Assembly (NCBI GenBank): GCA_036898135.1
Contig: CM072516.1
Coordinates: forward strand, 60,600,740-60,664,739
From: Oncomelania hupensis
Taxonomy: Eukaryota > Mollusca > Gastropoda > Littorinimorpha > Pomatiopsidae
Direction: 5' to 3'
DNA: 64,000 bases
Of the stretch, positions 1 to 12,342 are shown one piece after another (within the stretch, counting starts at the first letter, position 1; every line of letters starts with the position of its first letter). Made by a program: the position numbers and the translations under genes. A model generated the notes under the pieces. That model saw nothing but the letters and a program-made list of their open reading frames with translations, did not search any database and was not told where the DNA came from.

Positions 1-320
1 GATATTATTATTTAGCAATGTAGGCATCTTATATGTATGTGTTCTGTTGATATTTTATAATGATGTTTGTATTCTATTTTGTTTTTTTTGTAAACGGAGG
101 TTCGATAAATTAGAGTATAGCCTCTGCGTCCCCTGCGTGGGATGCCTTTATTGTACAGTGACCGGCTGGTGGAGTGCCTTCAGTGTTACCACTGGGGTTG
201 TTTCAACAGATCTTTTATGCGGATCAGGGGAGTCGAGTCCTCTTTCAACCAAGTTGTGGTCTTGACTTTGTGGTCCTGATTCAGCTCTTTGCAGTCTGCT
301 GGACCCTGTAAGCAATAAAT
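1..320 (+). repeat. Interspersed repeat, copy 1 of a ~335 bp element
   Basis: This segment is clearly similar along most of its length to 6990-7290: both share the block around TTTAGCAATGTAGGCAT, then CCCCTGCGTGGGATG, then ATCCTTTTATGCGGATC-like sequence and GTCTGCTGGACC. The second copy has clean ends and a target-site duplication, so this is a dispersed retroposon. This copy ends in a degraded AATAAATAACTAACT tail instead of (AATC)n. Its left end is cut by the window. The small ORF in it has no recognisable domain. Confidence 0.75.
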
Positions 321-559
321 AACTAACTATCTTTAAGCGAAGAAACCTTTGTCACTTGTGTTTTACACAACCTTTTTGTCTCCCCGATCTGGAGAAAGCT
401 CGGAAGATGAGATACTTCAGTTTATCCTCTACGAAACCTTCATCCTTCCTGTTGTCTGTGACCTTAACTTGAACTGTAAAATTTGCATTGCGTTATCTTT
501 TAAGAGTTTTATTTCTATTTTGTAAAGTGAAGTTATTAGATAATTGTTAGTTATTATTA

Positions 560-870
560 TAAAAAAGAAGTTATTATATTGCGCTTTTCCAGCTCAACAG
601 TGGCGCCACACACTGGCCGATACAGGATCTAACTCAAGCCGTCTGAGGCGCCCACTTGCAGTCTTTGGGTGCATCGTCTAGAAAACTGAGCACAATCTTG
701 AGCATCCGGGTATGAGGGAAAAGGGTGCATTGGTGTACCCGGCACCCACCCATCTAGGACATGAATGTCAGGTTCTTTAAAGTCCGTGCGATTGAATGCG
801 TGCGTACACAGACTAGACCTCGGTTTATACGCTCTTATCTCACGTTGCAGTTAATCTTTCTTGCTTAATC
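560..870 (-). repeat. SINE family A copy (tail GCGCTATATAA), degraded
   Basis: The block GGCCGATACAGGATCTAACT, the CGCCCAC...GCAG...TTTGGG(T/C)GCAT segment and the GTCTAGGACATGA segment match the better-preserved copy at 34610-35045 on the same strand, and the copy at 37085-37410 in reverse. The tRNA-like head is not readable here. Family and orientation are inferred from the other copies. Confidence 0.6.
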
Positions 871-1364
871 ACAATAGCGTCGTTTTTATTATTTTGCCAT
901 ATATCAATTTGCACGCCTTTTTTCTGCACAGTTCCTGGACGTGCTAAGGTGGACTAAGCAGTATTTCTTTTTCAAGTACTTGGGTGTATGACCCTGGTGC
1001 TGACAACATTCACCATGGACCCTTCTTTATGGTGCTGCACTTGAAGTCAGTCTGAGCTCTCAACCTGGCATACAGGTAGACTACTTCATTCTATTATGGC
1101 AGTCCGTTGGTGATCGGACAGTGGGTGGCTTCGTCGTTCCGTTGCTAAATTCTCCTCGTTGTTGTTCAACACTGGGGGGAGGGTGAGGGGGAAGGGAGAG
1201 GGGGGGTTGGAAGAGTGAGGGGAGGTGGGTTGAAGGGAAATAAGGGGGAGGGGAAAGGGGGGGGGGGTTAATGGCTATCTCAAGAATGACTGAACCGATT
1301 TTTATTATTTTGCACTAAGCAGATGCTTTAACCACTACTCAGCCTTTTGTGTTATTATTCACCT

Positions 1365-1465
1365 TTGCCCTTTCTCAAAAGGACAAGGTCGCTGAGGTCA
1401 ATTATGTTATAAAAGATGTTTTGCTATTTATCTCAAAATATAGTACAAATTTTGAAGAAAAGAAA
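1365..1465 (+). repeat. Dispersed repeat with AAGG(T/A)CAAGGTCGCTGAGG core
   Basis: CCCTTTCTCAAAAGGACAAGGTCGCTGAGG, read in pieces, is followed by TATCTCAAAAT. The same order of words occurs at 32040-32110 in EIF2B2 intron 8 (AAAGGTCAAGGTCGCTGAGG then TATCTCAAAAT). A related stretch lies at 47520-48200. No coding potential was recognised. Confidence 0.5.
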
Positions 1466-2167
1466 ATGTCGAGAGAGGATCGGTCCATGTTTCAAAGTTA
1501 GTTTTTGTGCCTCTAACACTCTTAATTTCAATGAGATTCCAAAACTTGTGAAACCTTCTGAGAACAAAGCGAAGCAAATCCCCTTTTTATTACATTTTTT
1601 ATCTTCGAATAATTTAAATTGCTCAGTTTGAGATGAATAAAGTTGTATTGTATTGTATTGTAAATTTTGGTACCGATGGAATCTTCTTTTTTTTCTATAT
1701 TTTTATCATAATATGATCTGTGCAATCCGAATGTGAATAGAAACAAGATTCGGATCTTTTATTTAAAGTCTTTTCTTTGATAAAATGATTTTAGACTTTC
1801 ACAAATATATACATACATTTAAGTACTTTACCAATAAATGTTTTTTAATTCAGTATATAAGATAATGTAAGCGAATTTTTCCAATAAGTGTATGATTGTA
1901 TTAAACATCATTGATACTATCGGTGTCATTTATCTAAACATCATTTGCTTTGTATAATGGTAATAATGTTGTGCAATTCATATAATAAATCGTGTACAGA
2001 CATTGTTTGCTGGCATATACAGTAAATATTATTTACAATTTATATTTACAATGAATAATTTACAAAAAATATCATTTAGCACAAAATACATAATTGATAA
2101 TAAAAAACAATTTTGTTTTCCATTGTCTGATAAATGGATCATATCTATGTTGTGTTGGTGGTGAAGT

Positions 2168-2184
2168 CCATATTAGTGTATGTA

Positions 2185-2215
<31 letters not shown>

Positions 2216-2290
2216 ACGTGTTTATGTGTGTGTGTGTGGTTGAGTGTGTTTGTGTGTGTTGCATGTGTGTGTGTGTGTGCGTGCGTGTAA
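2168..2290. repeat. (GT)n microsatellite
   Basis: An interrupted GT-dinucleotide tract. Long ORFs of alternating Cys-Val or His-Thr on the two strands are artefacts of the repeat. Similar GT tracts lie at 2703-2775, 4280-4321 and 14549-14640. Confidence 0.9.
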
Positions 2291-3054
2291 AATGTGCAAG
2301 TTTAATTTTGCGTATCTTCTGATGAAACAAATGCTCGCCACATACTAGTTGTTATTTAGTTGTTGTTCAATAAATAATTATGGACACTATTATTTATTAA
2401 CTTTGTCGGTATTTGTTTTGTCCGACTGCATAGTTAATATATGGTATTTACCTGAAAATGCATGTGTTGTACATTTTATCTACCAGAAAGTTTAAATGTT
2501 CTGGAATTTTTTAATGATTTATTTATTTCAACGCATTAATTATTTACTTTCCTTAAATCACACATTTAATGGGCTTTCAACATCAACAGATCAGTGGCTT
2601 TAGCCATGTTCTTATAGTCAGTTGTCCAGAAATATAGACCTACTATGATGAACTGTTGAGAACTTTTGTAAATTATTACTAAACTGTCAACGCATATTTA
2701 TGTATGTGCGTGTATGTGTGTGTGTGCATGCATGCGTGCGTGTGTGTGCATGCGGGTGTGTGTGTGTGTATGTTTATATGTTTACCTTCGGTGTTTTGTA
2801 TGTTGTTTTTTTCTCATTTTAAAGTTTCCCTTTGGTTGACCGAAATCCAGTTATATAATGAATGTTTGGAAACAATTTGTATTATAACATTCGCAGAAAG
2901 AAAATCCTAACTTCAAAATCAAACTATCTACACTTGTGTATCATTTTGTAAAGATTGTTTTCAATGTTTTAAAATTAACACCATTTTTAATTATTTGTAA
3001 TAAAATTTTATTATCGATCAAACTTTCTACACTTTTGTATATTTAATATGTATC

Positions 3055-3640
3055 AGACAATGGGTTCCGACAGAAAGTCATCTACAGGATCGCACAAACA
3101 ACTGGGGCCCTGACAAGCTTGGAAGCCCATTTGGAAAGACAGGACCATCAGTCTACATTCCAATGTAAGGCTGCTGCGCTCCCTTGTCATCTCCATCTTC
3201 CTATATGCTTGCAAAGCATGGACCATCACAGCAGATCTACAACGAAGAATACAAAGCATGGAGATGAGGTGCTACAGAAGACTTCTGGGCATTTCCTATA
3301 CCCAGCACATCACCAACAACGGAGTACGACAGACCATAACACAAGCCATTGGACAACATGATGACATGCTCACAGTGGTGAAGAAACGGAAACTCAGATG
3401 GTATGGCCACGTCACCAGAGCTTCAGGCCTTGTAAAAGACCATCCTGCAAGGCACGGTGCAAGAAGGCAGAAGAAGATGGAGACAAAAAAAGAGGTGGGA
3501 GGACAACATTCGAGATTGGACTGGCTTGATACTGAGCGAAGCCATGAGGGTTGCTGAGGACAAAGAAGGGAGTACGCTGGTTAAACGATCATCTATGGTG
3601 CCCCAACGACCTTCGAGTTACAGGATAGGATAGGATATTT
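3055..3640 (+). pseudogene. 3' fragment of an RTE-type LINE (reverse-transcriptase C-terminal part)
   Basis: Read through frameshifts, the sequence follows the C-terminal part of the RTE ORF better seen at 12405-13271. It starts in VSDNG, continues through RIAQTT and the [18 protein letters not shown] block, then [16 protein letters not shown]. It ends with the element's 3' end, GTTACAGGATAGGATAGG. Stops and frame changes show it is dead. It lies downstream of SETD9. Confidence 0.85.
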
Positions 3641-4019
3641 TTAAAAAAATAACCTGCTCAAAATGAAAGCAAATAATAATGAAAAATTAGAAAATGAAAA
3701 AGCCCAGTATACTTGTTTTTTGTTTCCTTTTCAGATATAACAGCAGCAGTATGTATATATTATGTCGTTATGAAATGAAAGCCATTTTAAAAATGTACAA
3801 ATCTAAACAGTACACTAAAATGTCTAAATTATTTACGCTTGTGTGTTATTTAATATGCCATTTTGCTAATAACGAATTATAATGCACTGTTTAGAATATA
3901 AAAAAATGACAACTACATTGTTACCCATGTGTGATAAAATGATAAAATATTAATACTTAAAAAAAAGAAACTATTTGACAACACCAAACCACAATTTTAA
4001 TGTGAGTTTGTTCCCTACC

Positions 4020-4060
4020 TCCATCCCATCCCCCCCCCCCCCCCCCCCCAAAAAAAAAGA
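4020..4060. repeat. Homopolymer C then A tract
   Basis: A run of about 20 C followed by a run of A. The surrounding stretch from 3640 to 5260 is AT-rich with a GT tract at 4280-4321 and a GAT tract near 4998-5060. I see no gene in it. Confidence 0.8.
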
Positions 4061-4289
4061 ATGAAGAAAACCATTGATGATTAACCGTTTGGTCATGTAG
4101 ATAATCTGACCACACACTTAAAAATCTAAATTATTTATTTTATGGCTGATTTTGGACTGTTTTTAGTATCCAATTTCAGGGCACATCAATAGGTGTAGTC
4201 CTTTCATCCTTTCCGAACGCAATTTATTGTATTTCTATTATCTATTTTGGGTTTTCATTCATGTACTGATTTATTTTGTGTATGTGTGT

Positions 4290-4320
<31 letters not shown>

Positions 4321-5266
4321 AAGTTGAATGGAGTATGTGTGAACTGTATTTTATTATTTTTAAAAAAAATTGTATTTTTAGTTATTGAAATTTTTTTTTA
4401 ACAATTTTTTTTAGCTGAATCAATTTGTGTAACCCGAGATTTGAAATAAAAAAGATATTGCTCCGTGTGTGACTGCCAACTTTTTGTCTTTTTGTAAAGT
4501 TCATCTTGGTATCTTTGTTTTTTATTTGTGTTTGTGTTGTCAACATGTTCATCAGTAATTATGTGTACTTTTTAATGTGCTGCAGCAATGACCAAAATGT
4601 ATTTCTTAATTGTGCATTTACTTGGCCTGAAAACGTTTTTGTATCCATGTATCCTAGTAGATTTATTTTGTATATGTAATAATTCGTTAACAAATAAATA
4701 ACCAAAAACCAAGAACAAATGAAATAAGTCTTATAACGTAGCAGGTTTAACATATGAAGAAAGATCAAATGTACAATATTTTACAGGTGGAAAACTTGCA
4801 AGTGAGCCTGTTTGAATGAATGAATATTAAATAAATGGTTACATAACAGCAGCATACATGTTTTGCATGTCCCCTACATTAAAAAAATACAACAACAACA
4901 AAATAGATCTTGTCATTGTAAAAATGAATATGCATTAAATAAAACAACTGAACAAACAGCTTTGTTCGCCCATTATGTCAAACGTATGAATGATAGTGGT
5001 GGTGATGATGATGAGAATGATGACGAGGGTGATGATAATGATGATGATGATGATGATGAAAGCTCTATGATAAATACACACAAACGTGATTGCTCACACA
5101 CATCAAAGATCTAAAGTGTCACTCGCAAACACCACAACAACAAAAAAGTCTGGAAGTTGTCTCGTCTGAAGATGTGGAAATGGAGTTTAATAACTTGACA
5201 TTTGACATAACCACACATACACATTCTCAAACTACAGATTGAAGTATAACGTCCACAGCCACCATT

Positions 5267-5650
5267 GGCGATATGGCAGACGGGGTGATATTATCATCCC
5301 AGGAAAGCGTGAGTTAGGCAATCGCACTGCTTAGATGGACAGTGTTGTTTGTAGATTATAGTCACACGACACTTTCGCATATAGGTGACTACTGGACCGA
5401 TTTATACTGACACCAGCGGGCCAGTTGTTGGTAAAGGGGAAAATAATATGATCACACGTTGACCAATCCGGGATTCGAACCAGCGACCTTTCGGTTACTA
5501 GCAAGACGCTCTTACCAACTGAGCTACCCGGCCCCTCAGATGGACAGTGAAAAAAGGGCCACTTTTATATTGCTCATCAAGGGGATTGTAACCTAGGTCA
5601 TCCGTGTGCCAGGCAAACGCTCTATCACTGAGATGGGACTAATTTATTCC
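5267..5650 (-). repeat. SINE family D (tRNA-derived), split by a second SINE
   Basis: On the minus strand the outer element resembles the intact plus-strand copy at 41283-41470: a tRNA-like head with CTCAGTGATAGAGCG and CCTAGGTTACAATCC, then body sequence including TGGGATGATAA. It is interrupted at 5345-5537 by a family C SINE flanked by the repeated 12-mer AGATGGACAGTG. The outer element must therefore be older. Confidence 0.65.
5345..5537 (-). repeat. SINE family C (tRNA-derived) with target-site duplication
   Basis: On the minus strand the head reads GGGCCGGGTAGCTCAGTTGG, an A-box-like segment, then GGTTCGAATCCCGGATTGG, a B-box-like segment. The tail has TATGCGAAAGTGTC and TATAATCTACAAACAA, matching tails at 52.0-52.8 kb and 60.5 kb. 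Exact 12-bp direct repeats AGATGGACAGTG (5333-5344 and 5538-5549) flank it. Its position inside another SINE and its family tail argue against a functional tRNA gene. Confidence 0.8.
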
Positions 5651-6244
5651 AGCTATAGTATATGTCAACATCATGCTTGCAATGTTCAGCTGACCACAGA
5701 GCTGTGCTTCACTAGCAGCAAATGATTATATTCTCTACCTTACTTTAGTTCTCTCTCTTGCTGCTAATTTGATCTTTGCCCAGAAACAGAACTTATTTCC
5801 AGTCAGTCCTAGTAGGAGAGGGGTGGGAAGCGGGATAGTTTGTTCCGCTGGCTAACAGCTATCTTTCTTAAACACAAAACTCTTCACTCCCCAATCTCAC
5901 CCCCACCCCTCTCCCACACACCTCCTCATCCCCACTACCATCCCCACCTGCAATCCTCCAGGGCAAAGGGGGTCAGGTCACACTATAGCAGCGAAGGCTG
6001 AGGCTAATGTTAAACGAAGATATGTTTATATTGTTTTATGAATTCAAAGCAATGAGTACACAATACGAATACAGCTACAAGATTGACCGAAGCGGAAAGA
6101 TGGCGCAGTGCAAGCGTTTTCTGAATCAGTTCGTTTTCCATGTATGGACGGCGAGCAAAGGCAAAATGTAAGTGCTTGTGTTTTATTTGTATTAATTGTA
6201 TTATTTATTTTATTTTAATTTTATTACTTTACACTAAAGTTGTT

Positions 6245-6480
6245 AAAAGAAGGCGAGAAAGAGCTAAACACCAAAAGGAGAGACAGAGCTTAACGTCAAA
6301 AGAGAGGCAGAATTAAAAGCCAAAGGAGAGACAGAACTAAAAGCCAAAGGAGAAAGCTAAAAGCCAAAGGAGAAAGCTAAAAGACAAAAGAAAGAGACAG
6401 ATCTAAAAGTCAAAGGACAGAGTTAAAAGCCAAAAGAGAGAGCTAAACACCAAAGAAGAGATAGCAAAAAGCCACATTAG
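6245..6480 (+). repeat. Degenerate ~20 bp purine-rich minisatellite
   Basis: Around ten imperfect units built on AAAAGCCAAAGGAGA with GACAGAGCT or GAAAGCT spacers. In one frame it reads as an Arg/Lys/Glu-rich peptide with several stops, so it is not called coding. It lies 80 bp after a weak candidate exon at 6100-6167. Confidence 0.75.
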
Positions 6481-6711
6481 GTTTTATAGTTTTTAACCAA
6501 AGGCTATATATTTTATAATGGGTGTGGTGCTTAGAGTACTGTCCAATTTACTGCTGCTTCTTCTATTTTGGGTGTTAAGCACCCACAGTCACAATGTGGA
6601 CTCAAGCAGGCTGGTAGCTATTTTAGTGCAAAGCAAATGCAAGATAAAGGGGTGATGATGCACTGTTGCTGGTGTGCTTTCCCTGAGAAATTTTCTCCTG
6701 CATGTATATGT

Positions 6712-9700
6712 TCATTCCACCACAGTAAAATATGAAGAAAATAATTCTTCTCCACACTGTATGTCTCTCACTGCCACAAGCGCCACCAATCTAGTTAACC
6801 TGCAACAAAACAAAATAATAATAATAATAATAATATTAATAATAATAATAACAATAATAATATCTTCATCATCATTGTCATTCCCATCATCATCTATTTT
6901 CTCCTCCTCATCATTATCATCCTATCCTATTCTATTCCGTAACTCGAAAGTCGTTCGCTTTCTGCCGGGTGGTCACTAGGGCTTCCTATGATGTCATTAT
7001 TTAGCAATGTAGGCATTTTATATGTATGTGTTTTGTTGATAATTTATAATGATGTTTGTATTCTATTTTGTTTTTGTAATCGGGGGTTCGAGTAGTTGGG
7101 GTAAAGCCTCAGACGTCCCCTGCGTGGGATGTCTTTATTGTAAAGTGACTGGCCGGTGGAGGGCATTCAATTTTCCCACTAGGGTTGTTTCGGCAGATCC
7201 TTTATGCGGATCGGGGGTTGTCTGGTCCTGATTTGGCTCGGAGGAGTCTGCTGGACCTAAAGCAACAATCAATCAATCAATCAATCAATCAACTCGAAAG
7301 TCGTTGGGGCATCACAGATGATTGTTTAACCAGCGTACGCCACCTTTATCTGTCCTCCGCAACACTCATGGCTTCGCTCAGTGTCAAGCCACTCCATTCT
7401 CTAATGTTGTCCTCCCATCTCTTTATCTGTCTCCCCCTTCTTCAGCTTCCTTGCATCGTGCCTTGCAGGATGGTCTTTGCAAGGCATGATTCTGTGATGA
7501 TGTGGTCATACCATCGGAGTTTCTGTTTCTTCACCACTGTTAGCATGTCACTGTGTTGTCCAATGGCTTGTGTGATGGTCTGTTGGACTTCGTCGTTGGT
7601 GGTGTGCTGGGTATAGGAAATGCCCATAAGTCTTCTGTAGCACCTAATCACCATGCTATTTATTCTTCGTTGTAGGTCTGCTGCGAGAGTCCAAGTTTCA
7701 CAAGCATATAGGAAGATGGAGATGACAAGGGAGCGCAGCAGCCTTACCTTGGAGTGTAGACTGGTCCTGTCTTTCCAAATGGGCTTCAACCTTGTTAGGG
7801 CTGCAGTTGTTTGTGCGATCCTGGAGAGGACTTCCTGTCGGGACCCATTGTCTGATACAATGGCTCCTAAATATTTGAAGCTAGAAACTGTGTTAAGGGA
7901 TTGGCCTTGGACTTTGATGTCTGTGTTGATGCCATTGGTGTTGTTGGTCATCATATTCGTCTTCTCTGCACTTATTTCCATTCCAAAGGCTCTGGAGGTG
8001 GTGTCAAGTCTCTTTACCAGCTTTTCAGGTTCTTGTTCCTCTCCAACCAATCCATCAATGTCATCCGCAAAACGGAGGTTGGAGATTGCTCTAGCCTCTA
8101 TGCTGACTGTGCCTTCGTAATCTGCAAGGGCATCTGACATGATGCACTCTAGGAAGAAGTTGAAGAGTGTTGGAGAGAGTAGGCATCCTTGGCGCACACC
8201 GATTGTTGTTCTCAACCAGATTTTGATGGCGCTGTGGTGGAGGACTGCACTGGAAGCCTTGTCATAAAGGCTTTTGATGACTTCAATAATGTTATGGCTG
8301 ATGTTGTACACTCTCATGGTTGACTACAGAGCTGCATGCCAGACTCTGTCAAATGCTTTCTTGAAGTCTACAAACACATGATATAGATATTGTTGGTGCT
8401 TTAGGTATTTCTCACAGATTATTTTGAGGTTGAAAATCTTTTCAGTGGTACTTCGTCCTGCTTGTTTTTCAGCTATGATTTGTTCAGCTTGGGGTTTCAA
8501 CCTGTTGAGTATTATTTTCAGGAGGACCTTGTTGGGATGGCTGGTGAGGCTGATGGTGCAGTAATTTTCACATTCCTGAAGGTTACCCATTTTGGGAAGA
8601 GTGATGACAAGCGACTGGGTCGATGGTGTAGGCCACTCCCCACTCTGCCAGATCTTGTTACAGATAATGGTGAGGGCGTCAATCATCGCTTCTCCTCCTG
8701 CTTGAAGCAATTCTGCACTCCCCCTGACTTCCCCTCCTTCAGCGATTGCACTGCTGCCTCAATTTCATCTCGGAGAATTGGGAGGATTTTTTCTTCTTCT
8801 CTGTTCTGGGGACATGCTAGAACTGATGGGTCTCGATTTGTTGTGTAGTTGTAAAGGTCAGAGCAGTACTCTGTCCATCTATCCAAGACTTCTTGTTCTT
8901 CTGTAAGCCATATGCTAGGTTTGCTTTGGATCGTGGAGACCTTGGGCTGTTTAACACTTGTCAACCGCTTCACAATCTGGTAGGCCTTCTTGCCGTTGTT
9001 CTTGTTCAGACTGTTCTCTATTTTCTAATACTGATCTTCTATCCAGTTCTCATTTGCTGCGAGCATGCCTTTTCGGATGTCGTTGATTTTTCGGTAGGCA
9101 TCAGTTCCCTCTGAGATTTTCTTTTTCATCTCTCTTCGTTTGTCACACAGACCAAAAGTTCTGGCGTGATCCATGGTTTTTTCTTTGGGCGGTGCTTTCA
9201 AACTTCAGTCTGGTGCACTTTGCTGTTTGTCCTCTCTTCAAGTGGAGCTGGAAAGACATCATCATGAGATCAGGGTCACTTACGATGTCTGCTCCTAGAA
9301 AAGTGCGTGTTCTGCCTATGTTGATGCTTTGAAGCGTTTCTTGACCATGATGTAGTCAAACTGGATGTGATGCTCCCTGCTGGGACTGTGCCAGGTCCAT
9401 TGACTGGATTTTTTGTGTGGAGACCAAGCGTGTTTGTCAGTATCAGACTGTTGTATCTGGCAAACTCCAAGAGTCTCAGACTTCTGTCACTTGTTTTGTT
9501 GTTGCGGTGGGGTCCTTATGTGTCTCTCCAAATGTGGTACGCATCTTGGCCAACCTTGGCATTCCAGTCGCCTTGCACAATGACTATGTCCTTCTTCGGC
9601 ACTTGGTCAAGGACAGCCTGCAGATTTTCATCCACTTCGCTGTCGTCATAGTCTGATGTTGGGGCGAAGGCCTGGTTGATGGTGATGTTAAAAGGGGCTG

Positions 9701-12279
9701 CTCTCAGACGGATGGTAATGAGTCTACTGGAGACTGGGCAGCAACCCATAACAATGGCTAGAATGTCTTTGTGGAACACTATAAACAGCAGCATACAGTC
9801 ATTTTCATCGTCAACATTATCCTCATCATCACCATCAGTACAATCATTGTCATCATTGTTACTATCATCATCATCATCATCATCATAAATTTACCGTTTG
9901 TGTGGCTGATCAAAGTCGGTGAAGGCTGCACCGTAGAAGTTGTTGGGTAGGTACTGACGTAAATGCAGCGGAAAGTTGGCAGGCACATCAAACTCTTGAT
10001 AGGCCACATTAGCTGGATAATCTGTATAGAGTAATGATAAATGCATGAATAAATAAAAAAATAAACAAATAAATCAATCAAATCACAACCCCCAGATAAA
10101 TAAAATAAATACACAGTCCACCTCCGCACACACACACATACAAAGAGTTTAAAAAAACGGGAGTATATATGGAAGTAATTTACAAGAATCAACATTGCAT
10201 CGCATAGCATGCAAGCTTTCATATGATTCAAACATGTACTTGCACACAGGCATGCACATACACTCTATTTCTCTCCCCGCTAAAATGGCCAAAAACAGAA
10301 AAGAAATGACTCCAGTACCTTTAGTATGGTTGTTAACGTACTGCCCAACAGATAAAGGGTTGATAGGCCATTCTGTCAACCATGTCCCATCGCACACCAC
10401 ATGTGGACCCATGCGATCTCGACCATGGCAAGACCTCACACAAAACCACTACATCATGGTGATTATGCTACATCATGGTGATTATGATCGCAATGATGAT
10501 GATGCTCCTAAGTGTGTTGGTGGGGGCAGTGATGGTGATGATGGTGATGATGATGGTGAGGAGGAGGAGGAAGATGACATGGAGGAGAATAGCCACATGT
10601 GTAATGCTGATTCTTTATTACAACATGACAACACCAAATATATAAGTGAACATATCTCCAAAAAATTAAAACTCAATGAACTTCATTTCCTCGAAGATTT
10701 GATCATGATTAGTAAAACTGCCGGAGTCAATGTTTATTATATTGCAACTGTTTATGTTTTATAAAGCAATATACGAATTACACTCTCAATTAATCAGAAT
10801 GTATGCATAATAACTAATTTATTACCTGTAAAGAAATCTGGATATTCCTTTATCATTTCCATCTATAAGCATCCCGTCAATGCATCGGAAGATAAAAGGA
10901 TTGCCAATACTTTGAAAAAATATTGGCTCATATGGCTCATAGATTAAACCTGAAAATAAAATAAAGAAATAGCTAAAAATCATGTACCCCTTCACTGAAA
11001 TCACAAAGCATACAAGTGATTGGAACATACCACAAAAATAACATCAAAATTGCCTAATGAAATTCAACTGAAAAGGTGATCAACATATAAAACAAGCATT
11101 GGAAATGGCATCAAGACATTTAAGTAACGTTCACACAGAGTGTCATCAAACAGAACAGTTGCTAAAAAAGTTATATGCAGTCGACTGTGACAACTGCTAG
11201 CTAAATATTATTGTTCATGTTTATTGCTTTATGTCTCTGGCGAAACACTGAATTCACATGGCAGCAAAAATACAGTGTAATTTTGTCTTCCTTTCTAGAT
11301 TTTACAGCTCACACTCACAAACATGAGATAAACTGTATCTTGACACTCCACGCCATATGTTGGGAGTATGAATACCAGAGTTTTCCAGAGGGGAATACGA
11401 AACTGCTAATACTTCCTTGGGTGTGTGAATACTCCTTAAAATCACTTTTCTTTAGAATTGTACTTGCAACTCTGAAAATGTACAGATATTTTATTTTGAT
11501 GTATCTACAATTACATTATATATGACTATAAGTATTACACCAATGTTTACAGTAAACTAACCCCGAGTTGTCTAGAAAAAAAACGCCACAAAACATTTGT
11601 GATTGCTCCACATGAACTATTTCTTTCATCTGGGCAATCTGTTGTCTTCAGCGAGCGCTTTTAAAATGGCGCAGCACATGTTGACTGCACAACAGCCAAT
11701 CAAAGTGAAGTTGGCTGAAAGGGAAAGTTACGGTCAATCACACTGATGACCCAACAATACTACCAAATATAACATACCAATTGCACATAAACATAATTAT
11801 TCAATCAAATAACAAGTACACAAATCTTACCAGACTGTAAATGACAAAAAATCCTCACTTGCTAATTTACTGTTGAACATATTGCCATTAGCAAATCAAA
11901 AGCCCACCACTCTGGCCGCCATCTTTTTCTCTTCGCAAACAACTTTTGAGACTGCAACAAATTGCTATGTAGCGCTCTCCACGGGCATAGGGCTGCCCAG
12001 ACTTTCTACCAAAATACTTACACAGCGTTACGTAGCGCTCTACCTAGGCAACTCGGGGCAGGAAAGACTTCATCTGTAATATGCTGTGGAACACTGGGAT
12101 TGTTTGATTTGGGGCTCATACATATAACATATATCACTAATATCTAGTGCTATTTCAATAAATCCCTCCAGAGCATTAACCATTGACCTTCTGCTGTCAA
12201 TATTGCTGGTGCCCTGCTCCCTAATATTTTACTCCCCTATCGCCTCTATAAAATAATAGGGTCATAAATCAATACATAT

Positions 12280-12342
<63 letters not shown>

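Noticed and set aside
5461..5537. tRNA gene on the minus strand
   Set aside because: It is part of a 193-bp inserted element with a target duplication and a family-specific tail found elsewhere.
7185..9651. Several plus-strand ORFs between 7.2 and 9.7 kb
   Set aside because: They are antisense shadows of the minus-strand RTE LINE.
10195..10764. 189-aa acidic ORF on the plus strand
   Set aside because: It is antisense to SETD9 exon 4 and runs into a GAT-rich tract in intron 3; there is no homology I recognise.
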